This document shows positions 1 through 5,632 of a DNA stretch of 7,056 nucleotides, piece after piece (the stretch's first letter is position 1; each line of letters opens with the position of its first letter). The position numbers and the translations under genes were made by a program. Source of the stretch: Rhodospirillales bacterium (GTDB lineage: Bacteria; Pseudomonadota; Alphaproteobacteria; Rhodospirillales; JAPHTL01); NCBI GenBank assembly GCA_026193355.1, contig JAPHTL010000061.1, forward strand, positions 1-7,056, written 5' to 3'. The notes under the pieces are model-generated. The model was not told the origin of the DNA. It made no database searches and was given only the letters and a program-made list of their open reading frames with translations.

Positions 1-34
1 GCCGGCCAAGGAGCCAGCCTGTACCTTATAACAC

Positions 35-74
35 AAAAAACCGCTTTTTCACAGGGGCATTTGATGCCCCTTGT
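35..74 (-). terminator. Possible terminator downstream of fdxA (hairpin plus A/T tract)
   Basis: Read on the minus strand, downstream of the fdxA stop, there is a hairpin with arms AGGGGCAT and ATGCCCCT (plus 53-60 and 64-71) around a three-base loop. It can be extended by ACA/TGT if one base is bulged. It is followed by a second small A5/T5 stem with loop GCGG (35-49), which ends in six T. The T run does not directly abut the strong stem, so this is not a textbook intrinsic terminator. The 62 bases between the stop and the hairpin hold nothing else I recognise. It could instead be a leader element of a gene lying before position 1. Confidence 0.42.
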
Positions 75-136
75 GCCGAAGCCCGATATTGAAGCCCTTC
101 GCCACACCACTCGTCTGTGTGAAGAAGAGGGGCCGG

Positions 137-472
137 TCAGTGACCTTCGCCGGGCTTCTCGCTCAGCAGGGATTTCTTGTCGGCGCGACCTTTCCAGTCT
201 TCCGCGTCGGCGGGCGGTGTGCCCTTGCGGGTAATGTTCGGCCACGTTTCCGCGTATTTCGCGTTGATCTCGATCCAGTGTTCGAGATTTGGCTCGGTAT
301 CGGGAACGATCGCCTCGGCCGGGCACTCAGGCTCGCAAACGCCACAATCGATGCATTCATCCGGGCTGATCACCAGGAAGTTCTCGCCCTCATAAAAGCA
401 ATCGACGGGGCAAACCTCGACGCAGTCCATGAATTTGCAATTGATGCAATTATCGGTAACGACGTAAGTCAT
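137..472 (-). CDS. fdxA: 7Fe ferredoxin FdxA ([3Fe-4S][4Fe-4S])
   Basis: A 111-residue soluble electron carrier with one [3Fe-4S] and one [4Fe-4S] cluster, of the Azotobacter ferredoxin I type. Cysteines are at 9, 12, 17, 21, 25, 40, 43, 46 and 50. By comparison with ferredoxin I, C9, C17 and C50 should hold the 3Fe cluster and C21, C40, C43 and C46 the 4Fe cluster, with C12 and C25 as extra cysteines. The stretch CVEVCPVDCFYEG (17-29) and the C-terminal WPNIT and DAEDW segments are typical of the family. The ATG at 472 is chosen because GGAG (479-482) lies six bases upstream. A GTG four codons earlier is in frame but overlaps that ribosome binding site. The redox partner cannot be read from the sequence. 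In related bacteria this gene often sits beside a CarD-type regulator, which would fall before position 1; that is inference. Confidence 0.95.
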   Translation of the reverse strand: MTYVVTDNCINCKFMDCVEVCPVDCFYEGENFLVISPDECIDCGVCEPECPAEAIVPDTEPNLEHWIEINAKYAETWPNITRKGTPPADAEDWKGRADKKSLLSEKPGEGH

Positions 473-478
473 GTGCTT

Positions 479-500
479 CTCCACTTCGGCGCGTGCGCCG
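479..500 (-). promoter_or_regulatory. fdxA ribosome binding site with adjacent hairpin
   Basis: GGAG at 479-482 sits six bases before the fdxA ATG and decides the start. Directly upstream (487-500) is a perfect inverted repeat, CGGCGC/GCGCCG with two central bases, which would fold in RNA as a five-pair stem with a CACG tetraloop. It lies in the predicted leader, four bases from the ribosome binding site. The ribosome binding site call is firm; any regulatory role of the hairpin is a guess. Confidence 0.6.
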
Positions 501-528
501 CTTCGATGTCCCTTCCTCCGACAGGGGA

Positions 529-558
529 GTAAATGGTTCCCTGCCGGGCAATCGTCAA
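529..558 (-). promoter_or_regulatory. Candidate sigma-70 promoter for fdxA
   Basis: On the minus strand TTGACG (553-558) matches five of six bases of the -35 consensus. An 18-base spacer follows, then ATTTAC (529-534) as a weak -10. Transcription would start near 522, giving a leader of about 50 bases. A -10 without a final T fits what is reported for many Rhodobacter promoters that depend on CarD. The prediction is by eye only, and a TTGAC match in a 126-bp gap could be chance. Confidence 0.42.
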
Positions 559-598
559 TCCCTGAACGTTCGGAGCTTTCCCCCGGTGCTCAGGCTCC

Positions 599-1051
599 TT
601 ATTCGAGTCCGAGGGATACAAGAGCCCTCTTGCGGGCGGCGCCGCTGTCACGGTCGGACACATGCAGCAAGCCCGAAATACGTCGAACAAGGCTTGCTTC
701 ATAATCATGAAGCGTTCCATCCGCATAGGCGACATGCCAGAGCATCTCCAGCAAATCGACCTTTTCCTCGGCCGAGAAACCGTCGTTCACCACACGAGCG
801 AACCCGTAAAGCTGCGCCGATTGCGCAACCTCGGCCTCGGCCTCTGCGGTCAGTTCTCTCGCCTCATCCTCGGTCAACTCAAACCGCCAGACCAGAAGGT
901 GCTCAACCGTTGCTCTCTCATCCGCATCGAAGGTTCCGTCGGTCATCGCCGCTTCAACCAGCAGGGCTGCGGCGGCCATCTGGACGGCATCCCTTCCACG
1001 CGGTTCCGATTTTTCGCCACCGGAAATGAGGGCTTTTATCCGTGAAATCAT
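599..1051 (-). CDS. TerB-like (tellurite resistance TerB family) protein
   Basis: A 150-residue soluble, acidic, mostly helical protein. It has the two-part TerB signature: a first helix pair with AAMTDGTFDADE (34-45) and a second with HVAYADGTLHDYE (106-118). The conserved acidic residues D38, D42, E45, D111, D116 and E118 are in the positions expected for metal binding in this family. I see no signal peptide or membrane segment. The family is named for tellurite resistance, but single TerB-domain proteins outside ter operons have no settled function and no other ter genes are visible here, so a resistance role should not be assumed. The ATG at 1051 is preferred over one five codons earlier because AGGAAGG (1054-1060) precedes it. 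The gene stands apart, 151 bp after the S4 gene and 126 bp before fdxA, with no clear terminator on either side. Confidence 0.8.
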   Translation of the reverse strand: MISRIKALISGGEKSEPRGRDAVQMAAAALLVEAAMTDGTFDADERATVEHLLVWRFELTEDEARELTAEAEAEVAQSAQLYGFARVVNDGFSAEEKVDLLEMLWHVAYADGTLHDYEASLVRRISGLLHVSDRDSGAARKRALVSLGLE

Positions 1052-1096
1052 GGCCTTCCTATACACATCGCGGTGGCGCGAAACAACCCCTCGTCA

Positions 1097-1114
1097 TTCA
1101 CGGTTATTGGTGAA
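1097..1114. repeat. Short inverted repeat upstream of the TerB-like gene
   Basis: TTCAC (1097-1101) and GTGAA (1110-1114) form a perfect five-base inverted repeat around eight bases. It lies 46 bases upstream of the TerB-like start and could be a regulator site. A repeat this short is also expected by chance. The rest of the 151-bp gap (1052-1202) holds no promoter or terminator I would defend. TTGTTT, 17 bases, TATAGG can be read, but the -10 would overlap the ribosome binding site. Confidence 0.2.
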
Positions 1115-1202
1115 CACTACGCACCTTTTCCGACAGCCATCCTTGACCGCCGTTAAACGAGAGCGGCAAACCACGCCAAGTGCGCGACTCGGTCTTTTCC
1201 GC

Positions 1203-1595
1203 CTAACCGCCTTCCCTGAATCTGTCGATAATGCGCCGGTCGCGTTTCGTCGGCCGCCCCGCCCCCCTGTCACGTTCGGCAACCGCGCCATGACCCGATG
1301 TAAAGTCGCCGACCTTTTTCGACGGCGGAGGCGGGGACTGGTCATCATAGAGAGCCTGCGCTTCCGGCGCAGGGCCGCGACGCGTCCCCATTTGCAGGAC
1401 CTCGACAACCCTGACCCGCGCCCCGATGGAAAAAGTCAGCACATCGCCGATCTTCAACTGATGATGGGCTTTTGAAACCCGCGTTCCGTTGACCCGCACA
1501 TTCCCCTCGTTGCAAGACTTCGCGGCCAGCGTCCGGCTCTTGAAAAACCGGGCATGCCACAGCCATTTGTCGAGTCGCAGGGTTTCGTCGTTCAT
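1203..1595 (-). CDS. S4-domain RNA-binding protein, Hsp15-like
   Basis: A 130-residue protein with one S4 RNA-binding domain at about residues 6-65. It contains the motif LRLDKWLWHARFFKSRTLA, then a segment with NVRVNG and KIGDVLTF that completes the domain. The C-terminal half is charged, with a basic, probably disordered tail. The nearest characterised relative is E. coli Hsp15 (HslR), which binds free 50S subunits carrying a nascent chain and helps recycle them; the same role here is inference. The ATG overlaps the helicase stop as ATGA. There is only GGAAA directly against the ATG, too close for a good ribosome binding site, so translation is probably coupled to the helicase. No convincing terminator follows the stop. 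Confidence 0.88.
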   Translation of the reverse strand: MNDETLRLDKWLWHARFFKSRTLAAKSCNEGNVRVNGTRVSKAHHQLKIGDVLTFSIGARVRVVEVLQMGTRRGPAPEAQALYDDQSPPPPSKKVGDFTSGHGAVAERDRGAGRPTKRDRRIIDRFREGG

Positions 1596-4207
1596 TTTCC
1601 GAATTTCAGTTCCCGAAGCCTGGCGAAGGGCGATTCGTCTTCGCGCAGGCGTGGGCTGCGATCATGCGCCGTTTTCGCCTCTTTCCGGATCTTCGGTTTA
1701 CTGCGCGCCTTTTGTTCAGGTCGGCTTGTCGCCGCACCTTTCTCTCCTTTGCCGGGTTTCCTGCCTTTTGCGGCCTTTGGCCTGATGAAACGTCCGCGCC
1801 AGCGGAACATCTCCACCCCTTCCTTTTCCTCGCGCCCGTACCCAAGACCACCGAGTATCGAAGCCATCTCAGGGCGGGTGGCCCCGGCCAGCGACAGCAA
1901 TTCCTCCGAAATGGCGAAACGCCCCGCACGGGACAGCGCGTAGGCTGCGGAAGCGATACGTTCGAGCATGTCAATGCGCAGCAACCTCCCGCCGACCGGC
2001 CAATACCCCCCGGCGCGCCAGAAACCTTCCGGCACGTCCGGTTCCTGAATCAACGAAACCCGCCCCGGCGGCGGTGAAGCGGGGATCGGATCCAGTTGCC
2101 GATGAACGGCCCAGAGCAGGGCGCACAGGCCCGCCGCCGCCGGTTTTATTAACCCCGGAAGCCAGACTGCCGCGCGACCGATCCGCGCACCACCTTCACG
2201 CAGCGCCTTGCGATCCGCACGCGACAGGGCATCGATCTGTTCTGCTACCTGATCGCGGGGAACCGCCCCCATGGCCTCGACCAGCTGAAAGACCAGGCCG
2301 CGCGCCGCCCCTTCAAGGGTCATTTCTTCCAGCCTGCGCAACGGCGCAAGAACCGTCGCGATACGGTCGCCGATCCACCCTTCCAGCCGCGCCTGCAGCG
2401 CCGCGCGGGCGGCATCGTCGAGAAGATCACTGGCCAGAAGCGCCACCCGTGGCGAAGCAGCCGTCGCTCCGCGGACAAGGCGGGCAATTTCCGCTCCCTC
2501 CCAGAACAGGCGGCCACCTGGATCGAGCACTATGGCGTCGCCCCCGGCCCTTTCGATCGCGCCGAGGCGGCTTTTCACCTCCCCCTGCAATGCTTTCTGG
2601 GCAGCCCCGGCCACAGCCCGGTCGGCGCGACGGTTTTCCCCGCGATCCGCCTTGAAGCTGAACCCTTCCAGGCGACCGACGAAATGCCCCTCGACATTCA
2701 CCCCGCCATCGCCGGACACGAAGGCCGACAGGTCCTGTTCCTTCTTCATCCGACGCACGAGAACCGAGGTTCGTTGATCGACAAACCGCTGGGTAAGCCG
2801 TTCGTGCAGGGCGTCGGACAGTTGATCTTCCACCGTTCTGGTTTTCTCCTGCCAGTGCGCGGGGTCATCGACCCATCCCGCACGGTGGGAAACATACGTC
2901 CAGGTTCGTATTCCGGCGATCCTTTGGGCGATGGTTTCGATGTCGCCATCCGTCCTTTCCAGGCGTTTGACCTGCCCGGCCACCCAGTCGGTCGGCAACC
3001 GCCCACCGTCCGCCATCAAATGATTGAAAACCCGCGCCAGCAGCCCTGCGTGGGCCTCTACCCTGACCTTGCCGAAATCCGGAATCCGGCAAACTTCCCA
3101 CAGCAGGGCGACGGCGTCGGGTCCTGTGGCGAGGCCTGCAATCCGGTCGTCCTTTGTAAGAATTTCCAACGCCATCTGGTCGTCGGCTTCCCGCGCACGG
3201 ACCAGACCATCGCGATCGGGCTGTCGCGCGAGACTGGCTTTCAGGGCCTCGATGGATGTGAACGTCAGGTCGGTGTTGCGCCATTGCAAGACCTGAAGGG
3301 GCTTGAACTGATGGTTTTCAAGCCGTTCAACCACCTCCGCATCAAGATCGCCTGCCTCCGCCGTTGTGCCGAAGGTGCCGTCGTTCATGTGACGTCCGGC
3401 CCGCCCGGCGATCTGCGCCAGTTCCGCCGGCATCAGGATACGCGGATGACGCCCGTCGAATTTCCGCAGCGCCGCAAAGGCGACGTGGTCGATATCCATG
3501 TTCAGGCCCATGCCGATGGCGTCGGTAGCGACCAGATAATCGACCTCGCCCGCCTGAAACATCTCGACCTGCGCGTTGCGGGTTCGCGGGCTGAGCGCGC
3601 CAAGAACCACCGCCGCGCCACCACGCTGGCGGCGCACCAGTTCGGCCAGCGAATACACGTCAGAGGCAGAGAACGCCACGATTGCGCAGCGGGGCGGAAG
3701 GCGCGTCACCTTGCGCGCACCGGTATGGCGCAGCGTGGAAAAACGCGGGCGGCGCATGATTTCCACCCCCTCCACCAACCGCGTGATCAGGCCGCGGGCG
3801 GTGTCGGAACCCATGAACATGGTTTCCTGCGTTCCGCGCGCAGACAAAAGCCGTTCAGTGAAAATATGGCCGCGATCCGGGTCGGCGGCCATCTGCACCT
3901 CATCCAGGCCGACGAAGGCGACGCGCCGGTCAACCGGCATCGATTCGGCGGTGCACAGGAAATAGCGCGCCGTCGGCGGAACTATCTTTTCCTCGCCGGT
4001 GATCAGGGCGACCTGCGCCGCACCCTTGGCCTTTACGACCCGGTCATAGTTTTCACGCGCCAGCAGGCGCAGCGGAAAGCCTATCATCCCGCTTTCATGG
4101 GCGAGCATGCGTTCGATAGCGAGGTAGGTCTTTCCGGTGTTTGTCGGCCCAAGGACCGCGACCAGTCGGGAGCCTTCGGGGCGTTGCGCTGATGTGTTGA
4201 TCTGCAT
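1592..4207 (-). CDS. Suv3-like superfamily 2 RNA helicase
   Basis: An 871-residue ATP-dependent helicase related to mitochondrial Suv3, which unwinds structured RNA for degradation. The SF2 motifs are in order: Walker A GPTNTGKT (20-27), Walker B DEVQ (102-105), motif III GSDT (133-136), motif V ATDAIGMGLN (227-236) and motif VI QIAGRAGR (265-272). A long alpha-helical region follows, with a VEGHFVGRLEGF segment near residue 505 that I associate with alphaproteobacterial members. The last 60 or so residues are basic and low in complexity, ending in SPFARLRELKFGK, and probably bind RNA. The start at 4207 is chosen because the protein then begins 19 residues before Walker A. The reading frame stays open to 4366, but that extension lies inside pcm and looks random. 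The ribosome binding site is poor, with only GGAA ten bases upstream. The gene follows pcm after 43 bp and overlaps the S4 gene. RNA partners and any exonuclease partner are unknown. Confidence 0.92.
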   Translation of the reverse strand: MQINTSAQRPEGSRLVAVLGPTNTGKTYLAIERMLAHESGMIGFPLRLLARENYDRVVKAKGAAQVALITGEEKIVPPTARYFLCTAESMPVDRRVAFVGLDEVQMAADPDRGHIFTERLLSARGTQETMFMGSDTARGLITRLVEGVEIMRRPRFSTLRHTGARKVTRLPPRCAIVAFSASDVYSLAELVRRQRGGAAVVLGALSPRTRNAQVEMFQAGEVDYLVATDAIGMGLNMDIDHVAFAALRKFDGRHPRILMPAELAQIAGRAGRHMNDGTFGTTAEAGDLDAEVVERLENHQFKPLQVLQWRNTDLTFTSIEALKASLARQPDRDGLVRAREADDQMALEILTKDDRIAGLATGPDAVALLWEVCRIPDFGKVRVEAHAGLLARVFNHLMADGGRLPTDWVAGQVKRLERTDGDIETIAQRIAGIRTWTYVSHRAGWVDDPAHWQEKTRTVEDQLSDALHERLTQRFVDQRTSVLVRRMKKEQDLSAFVSGDGGVNVEGHFVGRLEGFSFKADRGENRRADRAVAGAAQKALQGEVKSRLGAIERAGGDAIVLDPGGRLFWEGAEIARLVRGATAASPRVALLASDLLDDAARAALQARLEGWIGDRIATVLAPLRRLEEMTLEGAARGLVFQLVEAMGAVPRDQVAEQIDALSRADRKALREGGARIGRAAVWLPGLIKPAAAGLCALLWAVHRQLDPIPASPPPGRVSLIQEPDVPEGFWRAGGYWPVGGRLLRIDMLERIASAAYALSRAGRFAISEELLSLAGATRPEMASILGGLGYGREEKEGVEMFRWRGRFIRPKAAKGRKPGKGEKGAATSRPEQKARSKPKIRKEAKTAHDRSPRLREDESPFARLRELKFGK

Positions 4208-4250
4208 TGGGGGAGGATTCCGGCTTCTGTCCGCGATTTCAACCCGTCTT

Positions 4251-4928
4251 TTATGCGAAGCGCCCGCGAAGCGGCACAAAAGCCACCGGCAGGCCCTTTG
4301 AAACCCGCACGTCGCCCTTTTCATCCTTGATGACGAGGACAAGGCGCTGACGGAACGCCGTATCATCGACGGGAATGATCATCCGCCCACCGGGTTTCAG
4401 TTGCCTGACCAGCGTTTCGGGGATGGATTCGGCTGCCGCCGTCACCATGATCGCGTCGAAGGGGGCGGCTTCTGGCCACCCTTCGCGCCCGTTGCCGGTG
4501 CGGATGTGGACATTGGCGTATCCCAGTTCCCCTAGTTTTTCCCTTGCTGTGTCCGCCAGCTCTGGCAGCAGCTCGACAGACCAGACCTCGGCCGCCACTT
4601 CCGCCAGCACCGCCGTCTGATAGCCAGAGCCGGTGCCGACCTCCAGCACCCGCGCGTCGGGTCCGATATCCAGCAGCTCGGTCATGATGGCGACGATATA
4701 GGGCTGCGAAATGGTCTGGCCGAGCCCGATGGGCAACGGATGATTGCGGTACGAAAGATGACGCTCGGCGGCAGGCACGAAGGCGTGCCGGGGCACCGTG
4801 GCCATCGCGTTTCGCACGCGGACCGAAAGGGCTTTCCGCCCCGTCCATTCAGCGGTGTCACGGACCTCGGCGGCGATCTCCGCCATCAGGTCGTCGCGTT
4901 CCCGCGCCAGTTCCGTTTCCTCGGGCAT
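4251..4928 (-). CDS. pcm: Protein-L-isoaspartate O-methyltransferase
   Basis: A 225-residue cytoplasmic enzyme that methylates isoaspartyl residues formed in ageing proteins, using S-adenosylmethionine, so that they can revert to aspartate. It shows VPRHAFVP (45-52), the substrate-side segment GQTISQPYIVA (70-80), the S-adenosylmethionine motif I VLEVGTGSGYQ (94-104), and the late segment LKPGGRMIIPV. Length and motif order are normal for the family. The ATG at 4928 has GGGGAG four bases upstream. An earlier in-frame ATG at 5000 is rejected because it has no ribosome binding site and lies against the terminator of hpf. It is probably the first gene of an operon with the helicase and the S4 protein. 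The name Pcm follows the E. coli enzyme. Confidence 0.95.
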   Translation of the reverse strand: MPEETELARERDDLMAEIAAEVRDTAEWTGRKALSVRVRNAMATVPRHAFVPAAERHLSYRNHPLPIGLGQTISQPYIVAIMTELLDIGPDARVLEVGTGSGYQTAVLAEVAAEVWSVELLPELADTAREKLGELGYANVHIRTGNGREGWPEAAPFDAIMVTAAAESIPETLVRQLKPGGRMIIPVDDTAFRQRLVLVIKDEKGDVRVSKGLPVAFVPLRGRFA

Positions 4929-4958
4929 GTCACTCCCCGCCGGGACAATGAACCGCCA

Positions 4959-4987
4959 GCTTGGGTAAGGGCGGGTGGCGGCGTCAA
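4959..4987 (-). promoter_or_regulatory. Weak candidate promoter for the pcm operon
   Basis: TTGACG (4982-4987, minus strand) is a good -35 element, identical to the one proposed for fdxA, and lies just past the hpf terminator. At a 17-base spacing the -10 would be CCAAGC (4959-4964), which is poor. Because a terminator separates hpf from pcm, some promoter should lie in this gap, and this is the best candidate I can see. Confidence 0.28.
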
Positions 4988-4998
4988 GGAATGTCGAC

Positions 4999-5031
4999 AA
5001 GAAAATGGGCCGGACGTTACCCGCCCGGCCC
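4999..5031 (-). terminator. Intrinsic terminator of hpf
   Basis: On the minus strand a ten-pair stem (arms 5022-5031 and 5007-5016, nine Watson-Crick pairs and one G-U) closes a five-base loop GGTAA and is followed by ATTTTCTT. This begins 36 bases after the hpf stop and is a textbook Rho-independent terminator. On the plus strand the following GTCTTT is poorer, so it should act mainly in the minus direction. It separates hpf from the pcm operon. Confidence 0.85.
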
Positions 5032-5067
5032 GTCTTTCATGTTCTGGCCTGGTTCTGCGCGCGAAGC

Positions 5068-5394
5068 CTAAAGGCCCTTGTGGCGGCGAACGTAGTCCTG
5101 AACCTGACGCAGAGTCGCCTCGAAGGCGTCGCGAATCGCAACGTAGACGTCCTCGTGGGCGTGATCACCCTTGTCGCCCTTGACCACGATTTCGTAGCCC
5201 GGCAGCGTCACGTCGAAACGGACGTTGTAAAGCTGACCCTTGCGATGATTCTTGTGCGGGCGTTCGACCACCACACGGCATGATGTGATGGTGTCGCAAT
5301 GCTGTTCAAGCTTCGCAACCTTTTCCCGGATGCGCTCCTCGACGGCGTCCGAATGGTCAACATCATGAAAACTGATCTGCAACGGAACCTGCAT
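5068..5394 (-). CDS. Short ribosome hibernation factor, HPF/RaiA family
   Basis: A 108-residue protein that should bind the decoding centre of the 30S subunit and stop translation in stationary phase or stress. The fold is seen from MQVPLQISFHDVDHSDAVEERIREKVAKL through the basic RPHKNHRKG strand region (about 45-53) to the conserved HEDVYVAIRDAFEATLRQVQDYVRR (about 80-104). It ends there and lacks the C-terminal domain that lets long HPF dimerise 70S ribosomes. The start at 5394 has AGAGGG (5399-5404) upstream. The gene stands alone, with its own terminator and a control region shared with htpG; it is not next to ptsN, where many proteobacterial HPF genes lie. Sequence alone does not decide between the names hpf and raiA, so no symbol is given. 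Confidence 0.92.
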   Translation of the reverse strand: MQVPLQISFHDVDHSDAVEERIREKVAKLEQHCDTITSCRVVVERPHKNHRKGQLYNVRFDVTLPGYEIVVKGDKGDHAHEDVYVAIRDAFEATLRQVQDYVRRHKGL

Positions 5395-5437
5395 CGAGCC
5401 CTCTTTCGTCTTTGGTGTTTGTCATTGTCTATCAGGA

Positions 5438-5469
5438 TGCGCCCGTCCACTGGTCGGGGCAAGGGCGCA
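5438..5469. repeat. Inverted repeat at the predicted hpf transcription start
   Basis: TGCGCCC (5438-5444) and GGGCGCA (5463-5469) are a perfect seven-base inverted repeat around 18 bases. It would cover about -5 to +27 of the predicted hpf transcript, so it may be an operator or a leader hairpin. No known regulator site is recognised. Confidence 0.4.
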
Positions 5470-5470
5470 G

Positions 5471-5499
5471 TGTATACAGGGTCAACGTGGCGAGCGCAA
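5471..5499 (-). promoter_or_regulatory. Candidate promoter for hpf
   Basis: On the minus strand TTGCGC (5494-5499), a 17-base spacer and TATACA (5471-5476) form a plausible promoter, with a start near 5464 and a leader of about 70 bases. The -10 matches four of six consensus bases; the -35 matches only TTG. The -35 hexamer and spacing are the same as in the htpG candidate on the other strand. Confidence 0.38.
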
Positions 5500-5538
5500 A
5501 CCCTGATCTTTTTCCTGTCGTCTCCTTCTGGCGGGGGG

Positions 5539-5567
5539 TTGCGCAACGTCGCATCGTGGGACATATC
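5539..5567 (+). promoter_or_regulatory. Candidate promoter for htpG
   Basis: TTGCGC (5539-5544), 17 bases, then CATATC (5562-5567) would start transcription near 5574 and give a leader of about 60 bases. htpG is a classic heat-shock gene, and alphaproteobacterial RpoH promoters share a TTG at -35 and a C-plus-TAT type -10, so RpoH control is possible. The match is loose, and sigma-70 or chance are alternatives. The -35 is part of the palindrome TTGCGCAA (5539-5546). Confidence 0.35.
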
Positions 5568-5579
5568 ACTCCCGGAATT

Positions 5580-5624
5580 GGCGCAAGCGCCGCACATGTG
5601 ACCGGAATACAGCCTGAAGGGGAA
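5580..5624 (+). promoter_or_regulatory. htpG leader: small hairpin and ribosome binding site
   Basis: GGCGC-AA-GCGCC (5580-5591) is a perfect inverted repeat that would fold as GGCG/CGCC with a CAAG tetraloop. AAGGGGAA (5617-5624) lies eight bases before the htpG ATG and is its ribosome binding site. The ribosome binding site is not obviously sequestered by a long stem, so an RNA thermometer is not supported by inspection. Confidence 0.45.
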
Positions 5625-5632
5625 CAAAAGCC

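Noticed and set aside
473..484. GTG start for fdxA four codons upstream
   Set aside because: The GTG overlaps the GGAG that serves the ATG at 472, and known FdxA proteins begin with the short leader before VVTDNC.
599..1051. Tellurite resistance locus
   Set aside because: Only a single TerB-like domain is present, with no terC, terD, terZ or other partners in the window.
1139..1202. Terminator after the S4 gene
   Set aside because: Only weak stems with wobble pairs and no T run are visible, so no terminator is called.
2684..4192. 502-codon open frame on the plus strand opposite the helicase
   Set aside because: It is antisense to a helicase with all SF2 motifs. Its translation is rich in Arg, His and Gln without recognisable domains, as expected for the shadow of a GC-rich gene.
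4208..4366. N-terminal extension of the helicase by 53 residues
   Set aside because: It overlaps the end of pcm, has a random-looking composition, and the family normally begins shortly before Walker A.
4929..5000. Longer pcm starting at ATG 5000
   Set aside because: There is no ribosome binding site, and the start abuts the T tract of the hpf terminator.
5574..5632. RNA thermometer in the htpG leader
   Set aside because: The visible stems are short, and the AAGGGGAA ribosome binding site has no long complementary stretch close by.
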